From the NCBI GenBank assembly GCA_026785815.1, contig JAJAZH010000386.1:1-13953 (forward strand): 13,953 nucleotides of DNA, read 5' to 3'. Below the pieces are notes generated by a model, which ran no database searches, was not told the DNA's origin, and saw nothing but the letters and a program-made list of their open reading frames with translations. This DNA is from Ramlibacter sp. Its GTDB lineage: Bacteria > Pseudomonadota > Gammaproteobacteria > Burkholderiales > Burkholderiaceae_C. Positions 1 to 6,766 of the stretch are shown here, piece by piece. Each line of letters begins with the position of its first letter. Position 1 is the first letter of the stretch. A program made the position numbers and the translations under genes.

Positions 1-1
1 C

Positions 2-277
2 ACGGTGCGCGAACTGCTTGCGGCCGATGCGCGCGTCAGCAGCGCCAATCCGGTGTTCGAGCGCGCGGTGACAGCGGGTGTCGGCGCGCACCTGGCGGCG
101 GGGTCGGCCGTGCGCGTCGGCGCGGTGCAGCGTGAGGCCACCTCACCCGCGCCCCGACTCGGCGATCACACCGATGAAGTGCTGCACCAGGTGCTGGGCC
201 TGGACAGCGCGGCGATCGGCCGCCTGCACGATGCTGGCGTGGTCGCAGGGCCGCAGGCCGATCCGACCCGGGAGTGA
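2..277 (+). CDS. CaiB/BaiF family CoA-transferase, C-terminal fragment (5' end outside window)
   Basis: This is the last ~91 codons of a gene that begins upstream of the window; the reading frame is open from base 2 to the TGA at 275-277. The tail contains PRLGDHTDEVLHQVLGLD followed by an IGRLHDAGVVAG segment. This matches the usual C-terminus of family III (formyl-CoA transferase/CaiB-like) CoA-transferases, where a PRLGEHT-type motif precedes a short helix and a GVV ending. Such enzymes move CoA between an acyl-CoA and a free acid in the cytoplasm. The catalytic Asp lies in the missing N-terminal part, so neither activity nor substrate can be judged. It ends 12 bp before a palindromic repeat block and converges on a small minus-strand gene. 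The family call is fairly secure; substrate unknown. Confidence 0.75.
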   Translation, partial: TVRELLAADARVSSANPVFERAVTAGVGAHLAAGSAVRVGAVQREATSPAPRLGDHTDEVLHQVLGLDSAAIGRLHDAGVVAGPQADPTRE

Positions 278-288
278 CAAGAACGATT

Positions 289-438
289 GTCATGCCGGGC
301 TCCGACCCGGCATCCATGCTGGCCGGCCAAGAGGCCGGCACTCGTCAGTGGATGCCGGCTCAAGGCCGGCATGACAAGTTTGCGCAGGCTCAGGGCCGGC
401 ATGACAAGATTGCGTCGGGTCGAGCCCGGCATGACAAC
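289..438. repeat. Palindromic intergenic repeat cluster (REP-like), block 1
   Basis: The convergent gap between the CoA-transferase and the small membrane protein is filled by several copies of one GC-rich palindromic element. Copy one can fold with an 8-bp perfect stem, ATGCCGGG (292-299) with CCCGGCAT (306-313), around a 6-base loop. Copy two pairs ATGCCGGC (352-359) with GCCGGCAT (365-372) around TCAAG. Two partial copies follow, each ending GGCATGACAA (near 388-407 and 418-437). Spacing is irregular and there is no cas gene, so this is not CRISPR. It may act as a bidirectional terminator or transcript-stabilising hairpin, although no U-tract follows the stems. Confidence 0.8.
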
Positions 439-439
439 G

Positions 440-640
440 CTACTGCACCATCAACGCCAGGAACAAGCCGGCGTTGAGCAGCAGCGAGCCGCTGATCCAC
501 AGCGAGAGCGATTCCTCGACCACGTCAGGCACCCAGACCTGGCGGGCATCCGGAATTTCGACCAGCATCCGCCAAGCCGACCGCAACAGGACCAGGCACA
601 AGGTCATGACGGCAAGAACCAAGATCAACTTCATTAGCAC
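440..640 (-). CDS. Small two-helix membrane protein, unknown function (66 aa)
   Basis: I do not recognise this family. The product would be 66 residues with two hydrophobic stretches. The first begins right after a short MLMK start (about residues 4-18). The second lies near the C-terminus, in the segment SGSLLLNAGLFLALMVQ. Between them is a more polar loop with LVEIPDARQVWVPDVVEES. The GTG start at 640 is chosen because a full GGAGGT Shine-Dalgarno (648-653) sits 7 nt upstream; the in-frame ATG at 634 would leave a 13-nt spacer, and an upstream TTG at 694 has no good site. A plausible promoter (-35 TTGGAC, 16-bp spacer, -10 CACAAT) lies just upstream, so it could be transcribed separately from the penicillin-binding protein gene 144 bp away. 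It ends next to the repeat block. No function is inferred. Confidence 0.6.
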   Translation of the reverse strand: MLMKLILVLAVMTLCLVLLRSAWRMLVEIPDARQVWVPDVVEESLSLWISGSLLLNAGLFLALMVQ

Positions 641-647
641 TGTCGGC

Positions 648-653
648 ACCTCC
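648..653 (-). promoter_or_regulatory. Shine-Dalgarno site that decides the GTG start of the small membrane protein
   Basis: On the minus strand this reads GGAGGT, a perfect anti-16S match, with 7 nt (GCCGACA) to the GTG at 640-638. The in-frame ATG two codons later has a poorer 13-nt spacing. Confidence 0.6.
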
Positions 654-666
654 AGAAACGCAGTGG

Positions 667-694
667 ATTGTGCCAGCGCATCGATGCCGTCCAA
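667..694 (-). promoter_or_regulatory. Candidate sigma-70 promoter for the small membrane protein gene
   Basis: On the minus strand TTGGAC (689-694) and CACAAT (667-672) are separated by 16 bp, a fair match to -35/-10 consensus. The predicted start near 660 would place the GGAGGT site just inside the 5' leader. This is consistent with independent expression, but such matches also arise by chance. Confidence 0.35.
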
Positions 695-784
695 CAGGCG
701 TTACACCCGCAGACAGGTTCGCTTGCAATGGCAAGGCCGCCGGTCGCAGCAGTCGCCACGCCATGCGTCGCAACTCGCAGTGCT

Positions 785-2836
785 TTACTGCAGCTGGCGG
801 AACAGCCGGCCGAGAAAATCGTTGAGGACGTTGCCCAGGGCGTCCTGGGGCCGTGGCCTCGGCCGCGGCGGCGCCGGTCGGGGACGCGGGATGTCGAATT
901 CGGCCTGCGGGTCGATCCAGCGCGCGCGCAGCGACTGCTGGAAGAAGTCGCCAACCATCGGCAAGGCGCTGCGGGCGCCCTGGCCCCAGGAATCGGCCAT
1001 CGTGACCCGGTTGTCGTTGAAGCCGACCCAGGCCCCCGCCACCATCTGCGGGTGCATCAGGATGAACCAGCCGTCGCTGTTGTCCTGGGTGGTGCCGGTC
1101 TTGCCGGCCACGTCGGCCTGGATGCCGTAACGCTGCCGGATCGCGACACCGGTGCCCTGGTCGACCACGCCGCGCATCACGTCGACCAGGGTCAGGGCCT
1201 GCGCGCGCGGCATGCCGACTTCGCGCGGCGGCCGCCGGAATTCTTCCAGCACCCGCCCGTCCCGGCCCTCCACCCGCGTCACCAGTACCGGCTCCACGAA
1301 GCTGCCGCCGTTGGCGATGGTGCCGTACGCAGTCACCATTTCCTTCAACGTCACCGGACTGGTCCCCAGCGCCAGCGACGGCACGACATCGAGCTTGCTG
1401 AGCCGGATGCCCATCGACTGCGCCAGCTTCGCGACCCGGGCCGGGCCGACCTTCTGCACCAGCTGCGCGGTGATGGTGTTGCGGGAGTAGACCAGGCCAT
1501 CGCGCAGGGTCATGGGCTCGCCCGAGGGCGGCGTGGCGTCGGTCGGTGACCAGACCGGGCCGCCACGCTCGGAGCGGATGGCCACCGGCTGGTCGATCAA
1601 GGTGTCCAGCGGAGAGTAGCCGTGCACGAAGGCCGCGCCATAGACGAATGGCTTGAAAGTCGAGCCGGGCTGGCGCCGCGCCTGCGCCACGTGATCGAAC
1701 TGCTCCTGGGCGAAATCGCGGCTGCCGACCCAGGCCAGGATGCGGCCGTCGCGCGGGTCCAGTGCCAGGAAGCCGGCTTGCAAAAGCGCCCGCTCGTCGT
1801 TGCGGCGCCGACGCGCGTCGGCCAGCGGCTGCAACTGCGCGATCTGCCGCGCGACCGCCTGGTTGGCGGCCTTCTGCAGCCGCGAGTGGAGCGTGGTGCG
1901 CACCACCAGGCCGTCGGCGTAGATGTCGTAGCCCTTGCGGTCGGCCCAGGCGATCAGCCACTTGCGCAGGTGCATGGCCACGTGGGGCGCGATGCCGATC
2001 GGCTCGACCTGCCGCTCGAAATCGAGTTTGAGCGGCCGCGCGGTCAGCATCGGCAGCAGCTTGGCATCGAGCTTGCCGAAGCTCGCCATCTGGGCCAGCA
2101 CCAGGTTGCGGCGCTGAAGCGCACGCTCAGGATTGAGCACCGGGTTGTAGGCGCTGGTGCCCTTGAGCATGCCGATCAGCGTGGCGCTTTCCAGCACATC
2201 GAGGCGGTCGGCGGTCTTGTCGAAGTAGGTGCGCGCAGCCATCTCGATGCCGAAGGCGTTGTACAGGAACGGCACGGTGTTGAGGTAGGTCTCCAGGATC
2301 TCCTGCTTGGTGTAGACCGACTCGATCTTCAGCGCCGTCACGGCTTCCTTGGCCTTGCGCGTCAGCGTGGTGGCGCGGCCGATCTCCTCGGGAAACAGAT
2401 TGCGCGCCAGCTGCTGGGTGATGGTCGAGCCGCCCTGCAGGTCGCCCGACAGGGTGCTCAGCACGGCCGCCGCGGTGCGCCGCAAGTCGATGCCGTGATG
2501 CTGGTAGAAGCGCCGGTCCTCGGTCGCGATCAGGGCGTCGACCACGTAGGGCGAGATGTTGCGCAGCGGCACCCACTGGCGGTTGATGCGCCGGTACTCG
2601 GCCAGCAGCACGCCGTCGGTGGACAGCACCCGGGCCGGCACTTCGGACTTGGCCTTGCGCAGGTCGCCGATGCCGGGGGTGAGCGGAATCAACAGCAGCA
2701 GGTACGCCAGCAGCAAGGCAGGCAAGACCAGCGCGGCCCAGACCGGGTGACGGCGGATGACGCCCCAGAGGCGATGAAAGGAAGTGACAGCGAGGGTGGC
2801 AGCGCGAGCAGCGGCACGCTGGAGGGCCGGAATCAT
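785..2836 (-). CDS. Bifunctional penicillin-binding protein (GT51 transglycosylase + transpeptidase), PBP1A-type
   Basis: This protein polymerises and cross-links peptidoglycan from lipid II at the outer face of the inner membrane. Its 683 residues are shorter than E. coli PBP1a or PBP1b. A short basic cytoplasmic segment and one membrane anchor (about 31-53) come first. The GT51 domain has the catalytic Glu motif EDRRFYQH (E106), GGSTITQQLARN (135-146) and KQEILETYLN (177-186). The transpeptidase domain has all three active-site motifs: S392-TFK in GSTFKPF, SRN at 451-453, and KTGTT at 579-583. All key residues are present, so both activities should be intact. The tail at 650-663 is Pro/Arg-rich. 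The ATG at 2836 has only a weak ribosome site. It lies 50 bp downstream of the exporter gene on the same strand and may be co-transcribed. Confidence 0.93.
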   Translation of the reverse strand: MIPALQRAAARAATLAVTSFHRLWGVIRRHPVWAALVLPALLLAYLLLLIPLTPGIGDLRKAKSEVPARVLSTDGVLLAEYRRINRQWVPLRNISPYVVDALIATEDRRFYQHHGIDLRRTAAAVLSTLSGDLQGGSTITQQLARNLFPEEIGRATTLTRKAKEAVTALKIESVYTKQEILETYLNTVPFLYNAFGIEMAARTYFDKTADRLDVLESATLIGMLKGTSAYNPVLNPERALQRRNLVLAQMASFGKLDAKLLPMLTARPLKLDFERQVEPIGIAPHVAMHLRKWLIAWADRKGYDIYADGLVVRTTLHSRLQKAANQAVARQIAQLQPLADARRRRNDERALLQAGFLALDPRDGRILAWVGSRDFAQEQFDHVAQARRQPGSTFKPFVYGAAFVHGYSPLDTLIDQPVAIRSERGGPVWSPTDATPPSGEPMTLRDGLVYSRNTITAQLVQKVGPARVAKLAQSMGIRLSKLDVVPSLALGTSPVTLKEMVTAYGTIANGGSFVEPVLVTRVEGRDGRVLEEFRRPPREVGMPRAQALTLVDVMRGVVDQGTGVAIRQRYGIQADVAGKTGTTQDNSDGWFILMHPQMVAGAWVGFNDNRVTMADSWGQGARSALPMVGDFFQQSLRARWIDPQAEFDIPRPRPAPPRPRPRPQDALGNVLNDFLGRLFRQLQ

Positions 2837-2886
2837 GGGCAGAGCCTAGGGCCGGGCCCGGCAGCTCGACGTAGGACGATCCCCAC

Positions 2887-4473
2887 TCAGCGCTCCGCGA
2901 TGTAGTGCTGCATCGTGACGCTCTCTCCCGGCGCAAGGAATTCACGCACGCGCAGCTCCAGTTCCTGGTCGGCCAGCGTGGCTCGCGCGCGCTGGTGCAG
3001 GTAGTCGGCCCAGGAAGTGACGATGAAGCGCTCGACAAAACGGGACGGGTCGGCCAGGTCGCGGTAGATGCGCCAGAAGGTGGCGCCGTCGCGCCGCCGC
3101 GGGGAGCGCAGCTGGGTGACGGCTTCGAGGAATTGCTGCGACTCGGGCGCGCGGATCCGGTAGGCGATCTCGACCGCCACCGGCCCGTCATCGGGATTGG
3201 GCTCGGCCACGATGAACAGTTCTTCCCACGGCGTGCCGGGCGTCACTTCCTGGTGTTCACCCATTCGCAGCGGGAAAGGGCGCGCCAGCAGCAGGCCGGC
3301 GACCATCGCGACGGCCGCTGCGCAGAGCGCCACCGGCAAGCCGGCGAAGCCGGAGACCGCGCCCCAGAAAGCCGAACCGATCGCGAACGATCCGAGCGCG
3401 CTCAAGGTGTGCAGCGCCGCGGCCCGGGAGCGGACCCAGGGCGGCGCGCTGGTCTGGGTGGCGGTATTGAAAGTCGACATCACCGCCATCCAGGCCGCGC
3501 CGCCAAGCACCAGAGCGCCGTACACCACCAGCGGAATCCGCACCAGCGCGGCGATCGCCATCACCAGCGCAAACACGATGCAGCCGGCGCTGACCAGGGC
3601 CTCCAGCCCGATCCGGGCTCGCACCCGACCCAGCACCAGGCCCGCGGCCACCGCGCCGGTGCCCAGGCACGCCATCAACAGGCCGAAACCGGCGGCGCCC
3701 AGGCCCAGCTGGCGCTGGCCAATCACCGGCAACAGGGCCCACAGCGCCGCGCCGCTACCGCTGTAAGCCATGGTGCGCAGCAATTGCGCCAGCACGATCT
3801 TCGAATGGCGCGCGAAGCGCAGGCCGCTCAGCGTACCGCCCCACAGCCGCTCCGCCGGCAGCCGCGAGTGCGGGTGGGCGCTCGGCGGCCAGCGCCGGAT
3901 CGCCTGCATCATCACCAGCGAACTGGCAACCGCGATGGCGAACACCCAACCCGCGCCGAGCACCGCGAACACCACCCCCGCCAGCGCCGGTCCGATCGCC
4001 CGCGCCGAGTTCCAGGCCATCGACATCGCGGTGATCGCCTGCGGCATGTCCGCGCGCGGCACCGTGTCGGCCACGGTCGAATTCCAGGCCGGCGAAAACA
4101 AGGCGGTGCAGCAACCTGCGGCGAAGGTGAAGAACAGCAGCGTGCCGGGACCGGCCCAGCCGGCCAGCACCAGCAGCGCCAGCAGCACCACGATCAGCGC
4201 CTGCACCGCCAGCGCGCCGAGGATCAGCCGGCGCCGGTCGGTGGTGTCGGCCAGCACGCCCGACGGCAACGACAGCAGGAACATCGGCAGGAACACCGCC
4301 GTCTGCACCAGCGCGGCCAGGAACGACGAGCCGGTCATCTCCACCATCAGCCAGGAGGCCGCCATCGCCTGCATGGCGTTGCCGACAAAGTAGATGCCGC
4401 TGCTGGCCCACAGGCCGCGAAAGGCCGGGTAGCGCAGCGGGCTCCAGAGGGAATGGGAGACGGCAGTGGTCAC
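2887..4473 (-). CDS. MFS_3 / EntS-like exporter with C-terminal soluble ABM-like domain
   Basis: This 528-residue major facilitator protein is of the 'transmembrane secretion effector' type related to the enterobactin exporter EntS. Residues ~15-400 are hydrophobic and fit 11-12 helices; the signature loop between helices 2 and 3 is GVLADTTDRRRLI (72-84). From about residue 410 it becomes soluble and ends in a compact alpha/beta segment (PVAVEIAYRI at 431-440 through SWADYLHQRARATLADQE), resembling an antibiotic-biosynthesis-monooxygenase-like dimeric alpha/beta fold. That tail is normal for many members of this family rather than a novel fusion. It probably exports a small molecule in exchange for protons; the substrate cannot be read from sequence. 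The start is a GTG at 4473 with no clear Shine-Dalgarno. It is the first gene of the minus-strand group and diverges from the VOC gene. Confidence 0.85.
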   Translation of the reverse strand: MTTAVSHSLWSPLRYPAFRGLWASSGIYFVGNAMQAMAASWLMVEMTGSSFLAALVQTAVFLPMFLLSLPSGVLADTTDRRRLILGALAVQALIVVLLALLVLAGWAGPGTLLFFTFAAGCCTALFSPAWNSTVADTVPRADMPQAITAMSMAWNSARAIGPALAGVVFAVLGAGWVFAIAVASSLVMMQAIRRWPPSAHPHSRLPAERLWGGTLSGLRFARHSKIVLAQLLRTMAYSGSGAALWALLPVIGQRQLGLGAAGFGLLMACLGTGAVAAGLVLGRVRARIGLEALVSAGCIVFALVMAIAALVRIPLVVYGALVLGGAAWMAVMSTFNTATQTSAPPWVRSRAAALHTLSALGSFAIGSAFWGAVSGFAGLPVALCAAAVAMVAGLLLARPFPLRMGEHQEVTPGTPWEELFIVAEPNPDDGPVAVEIAYRIRAPESQQFLEAVTQLRSPRRRDGATFWRIYRDLADPSRFVERFIVTSWADYLHQRARATLADQELELRVREFLAPGESVTMQHYIAER

Positions 4474-4513
4474 GGGGGATTATCGACTGTGGCTTCGCTG
4501 ATCGCGACACAAA

Positions 4514-4554
4514 GCCGGCACTGAGCCGGCCCTGAGCCCGGCGCTGAGCCGGGA
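4514..4554. repeat. Short degenerate tandem/palindromic repeat in divergent gap
   Basis: Three imperfect 11-12 bp units beginning CTGAGCC start at 4521, 4532 and 4544. The first part also forms a hairpin: GCCGGC (4514-4519), loop ACTGA, GCCGGC (4525-4530). It resembles the GCCGGCTCAAGGCCGGC core of the repeat at 352-372, so it may be a decayed copy of the same element. It occupies much of the 106-bp divergent gap between the exporter and VOC genes. Confidence 0.6.
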
Positions 4555-4563
4555 ACCATGCGC

Positions 4564-4570
4564 GAGGAGG
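4564..4570 (+). promoter_or_regulatory. GAGGAGG ribosome-binding site pointing to a TTG start
   Basis: GAGGAGG lies 9 nt before the TTG at 4580. The two in-frame ATG codons further in (4607 and 4637) have no purine-rich site before them. This is the main argument for the longer form of the VOC protein. Confidence 0.45.
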
Positions 4571-4579
4571 CAAAATACG

Positions 4580-5053
4580 TTGCTTCACCTTCCTGACCTG
4601 TCCACCATGTCCTCGATCCTTCCAACCACCGCCGCCATGCCGCCCTTCCATCTCGCCTTTCCGGTGCATGACATCGCCGCCGCGCGCAATTTCTACGGCG
4701 ACCTGCTCGGCTGCCCGGAAGGACGCAGCTCCCCCGAGTGGGTCGACTTCAACTTCTACGGCCACCAGATCGTGGCCCACCTGGCGCCGGAAGAATGCGG
4801 CCGGCGCGGCGCCTCCAGCAAGGTCGACGACCACGACGTTCCGGTGCGGCATTTCGGCGCGGTACTGAACCTGGCGCAGTGGCAGCATCTTGCCGACAAG
4901 CTCAAGGCGGCAGGAACGAAGTTCGTGATCGAGCCCTACATCCGCTTCCAGGGCGAGCCGGGTGAACAGGCCACGATGTTCTTGCACGACCCGTCGGGCA
5001 ACGCGATCGAGATCAAGGCCTTCGCCAATCTCGACTCCCTGTTCGTCAAGTAG
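4580..5053 (+). CDS. VOC superfamily (glyoxalase/dioxygenase fold) protein
   Basis: The protein has 157 residues from the TTG start, or 148 or 138 from the ATG codons at 4607 or 4637. The VOC domain begins at PPFHLAFPVHD, close to the third candidate, so the first ~19 residues may be untranslated or a short extension. It shows the paired beta-alpha-beta-beta-beta pattern: HLAFPVHDIAAARNFYGDLL (24-43) opens module one, VPVRHFGAVL (87-96) opens module two, and FLHDPSGNAIEIK (134-146) ends it. The expected 2-His-1-Glu metal site is visible as H24, H91 and E144. VOC proteins include lyases, isomerases, epimerases and extradiol dioxygenases, so the reaction is not settled. It ends 10 bp before the UxaA-family gene, whose ribosome site overlaps this stop codon, so the two are probably co-expressed and may act on the same compound. 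Confidence 0.85.
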   Translation: MLHLPDLSTMSSILPTTAAMPPFHLAFPVHDIAAARNFYGDLLGCPEGRSSPEWVDFNFYGHQIVAHLAPEECGRRGASSKVDDHDVPVRHFGAVLNLAQWQHLADKLKAAGTKFVIEPYIRFQGEPGEQATMFLHDPSGNAIEIKAFANLDSLFVK

Positions 5054-5063
5054 GAGTCACGCC

Positions 5064-6614
5064 ATGGATGCGGTTGCCATCGACAAGCGGATGATCGGCC
5101 CGGTGATCCGGCTGCACCCCGACGACAACGTGGTGGTGGCGCGGCTGGACGTGCCGATCGGCCTGCAGGTGCCGGGCGAGAACTTCACCAGCCGCAGCCA
5201 GGTCCCGGCCGGCTACAAGATCGCGGCCCGCAGGATCAGCAAGGGCGAACCGATCCTGAAGTACAGCGTCACCGTCGGATTCGCCAATGTCGACATCGAG
5301 CCCGGCGCCATGGTCCACAGCCACAACACCGAGTTCCGCGAGTTCGACCGCGACTACGCCCATGCCAGCGAGTTCAAGCCGGTGCAGCTGCTGCCGGAAA
5401 ACGAACGCGCGACGTTCCAGGGCTATCTGCGCGCCAACGGCAAGGTCGGCACCCGCAACTTCATCGGCATCCTGTCCACCGTGAACTGTTCGGCCACGGT
5501 GGTGCACCGGATCGCCGAGTGGTTCACGCCCGAGCGGCTGGCGGACTATCCGAACGTCGACGGTGTGGTCGCCTTCAGCCATTCGATCGGCTGCGGCATG
5601 GAGATGACGGGCGAGCCGATGCAGCTGCTGCGCCGCACGATGGCCGGCTATGCGCGCCATCCGAATCTGGCGGCGGCGCTGGTGATCGGCCTGGGTTGCG
5701 AACGCAACCAGCTCAAGGGCCTGATGGCGCAAGAGGAGCTTCAGGCCAGCCCCACCCTGCACACTTTCATCATGCAGGAGAGCGGCGGCACCCGCAGGTC
5801 GATCGAGGCCGGTGTCGAAGCGGTCCGCGCCCTGCTGCCCGCGGCCAACGCCGTGCGGCGCCAGAGCGTCCCGGCCAGCCACCTGAGCGTGGGCCTGCAG
5901 TGCGGCGGCTCCGATGGGTTCTCGTCGATCACCGCCAATCCGGCGCTCGGCGCCGCCGTCGACATCCTGGCGCGCCATGGCGGCACTGGAATCCTGTCGG
6001 AGACGCCGGAGATCTACGGCGTCGAGCACACGCTCACCCGCCGCGCCGCCAGCGTTGCCATCGGTGAAAAGCTGATCGAGCGCATCCGCTGGTGGAAAGA
6101 CGAATACTCGGTCGGCCGCGATGTCCAGATCAACGGCCAGGTCAGCCCCGGCAACCAGGCCGGCGGGCTGGCGAATATCTTCGAGAAGTCGCTTGGCTCG
6201 TCGATGAAGGGTGGCACCGGCCCGCTGATGGAGGTGTACCGCTACGCCGAGCCGGTGACGGCCAAGGGCTTCGTCTTCATGGACACGCCGGGCTTCGATC
6301 CGGTTTCGGCGACCGGCCAGATCGCCGGCGGCGCCAACCTGATCGCCTTTACCACCGGGCGCGGCTCGATGTTCGGCTCCAAGCCGGCGCCGTGCATCAA
6401 GCTGGCCACCAACAGCCCGATGTTCCACAAGCTGGAAGAAGACATGGACATCAACTGCGGCGAAATCCTGGACGGCACGGCCTCGGTCCAGGAGATGGGC
6501 CAGCGCATCTTCGAGCTGTTCCTGCGCACCGCCTCGGGCGAGCCGAGCAAGAGCGAAAAGCTGGGCCTGGGCGACCATGAATTCGTGCCGTGGCAGATCG
6601 GCATCATGAGCTGA
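5064..6614 (+). CDS. UxaA/GarD family sugar-acid dehydratase (altronate/galactarate dehydratase-like)
   Basis: This 516-residue single-chain enzyme has an N-terminal SAF domain (about 1-95, with MVHSHN at 83-88) and a large C-terminal galactarate dehydratase/altronate hydrolase domain (about 108-516). That matches the layout and length of GarD (~523) and UxaA (~495). Family landmarks are GKVGTRNF (126-133), SIGCGME (174-180), GLGCERNQLKG (209-219), QCGGSDGFSS (279-288), TTGRGSMFGSKPAPCIK (430-446) and DINCGEILDG (462-471). Cysteines at 142, 177, 212, 280, 444 and 465 sit in conserved positions suited to metal binding. These enzymes remove water from an aldonic or aldaric acid to give a 2-keto-3-deoxy acid. 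The exact substrate is not decided. SuyAB sulfolactate lyases are split relatives; the fused form favours a sugar acid. The ATG at 5064 has AGGAG overlapping the VOC stop codon. Confidence 0.9.
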   Translation: MDAVAIDKRMIGPVIRLHPDDNVVVARLDVPIGLQVPGENFTSRSQVPAGYKIAARRISKGEPILKYSVTVGFANVDIEPGAMVHSHNTEFREFDRDYAHASEFKPVQLLPENERATFQGYLRANGKVGTRNFIGILSTVNCSATVVHRIAEWFTPERLADYPNVDGVVAFSHSIGCGMEMTGEPMQLLRRTMAGYARHPNLAAALVIGLGCERNQLKGLMAQEELQASPTLHTFIMQESGGTRRSIEAGVEAVRALLPAANAVRRQSVPASHLSVGLQCGGSDGFSSITANPALGAAVDILARHGGTGILSETPEIYGVEHTLTRRAASVAIGEKLIERIRWWKDEYSVGRDVQINGQVSPGNQAGGLANIFEKSLGSSMKGGTGPLMEVYRYAEPVTAKGFVFMDTPGFDPVSATGQIAGGANLIAFTTGRGSMFGSKPAPCIKLATNSPMFHKLEEDMDINCGEILDGTASVQEMGQRIFELFLRTASGEPSKSEKLGLGDHEFVPWQIGIMS

Positions 6615-6632
6615 CGCAGCCGGCGCGCAGCA

Positions 6633-6692
6633 CATGGATCCCGGGTCGAGCCCGGGAGACCAGCATGGATCCCGGGTCGAGCCCGGGATGAC
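6633..6692. repeat. Palindromic intergenic repeat, block 2 (two near-identical copies)
   Basis: Two head-to-tail copies of a ~24-bp unit, CATGGATCCCGGGTCGAG plus CCCGGGA, start at 6633 and 6664. Each folds with an 8-bp stem, ATCCCGGG pairing with CCCGGGAT around TCGAG; the first copy ends GAGAC, so its last pair is lost. They lie in the 152-bp convergent gap after the dehydratase gene. They probably form hairpins on transcripts from both sides and belong to the same family as block 1. The rest of the gap (6693-6766) shows nothing recognisable. Confidence 0.8.
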
Positions 6693-6766
6693 GAAGACAC
6701 CAGCCATACCTGCCCGCAGCAGCCAACCTGACCCGTGTGCTGGCGCAGATCGCCACGCCGCCCTGA

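Noticed and set aside
289..438. CRISPR-like array
   Set aside because: The repeats are self-complementary, unequal in length and irregularly spaced, spacers are not of uniform size, and there are no cas genes nearby.
722..735. Inverted repeat CTTGC-AATG-GCAAG as a terminator after the penicillin-binding protein gene
   Set aside because: The stem is only 5 bp and no T-rich tract follows on the minus strand.
525..1961. A 478-codon minus-strand open frame inside the penicillin-binding protein gene
   Set aside because: It overlaps the transpeptidase domain in another frame; the true frame carries all catalytic motifs without interruption.
2851..2862. Perfect 12-bp palindrome GCCGGGCCCGGC between the exporter and penicillin-binding protein genes
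   Set aside because: It has no loop and is of a kind common by chance in this GC-rich sequence. No promoter or terminator context supports a function.
2887..3200. The soluble C-terminal domain of the MFS exporter as a novel fusion
   Set aside because: Proteins of the MFS_3 group commonly carry this kind of alpha/beta tail, so it is ordinary for the family.
4473..4497. GATAAT just upstream of the exporter GTG as evidence of a leaderless transcript
   Set aside because: The -10-like hexamer is present on the minus strand, but the only TTG-type -35 (TTGTGT) is about 22 bp away, too far for a normal promoter, so the case is too weak to annotate.
2905..4524. A 539-codon plus-strand open frame opposite the MFS_3 exporter
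   Set aside because: The product is rich in His, Gln, Arg and Gly with no fold-like pattern. It mirrors the codon bias of the real minus-strand gene, which has clear helices and the GVLADTTDRRR motif.
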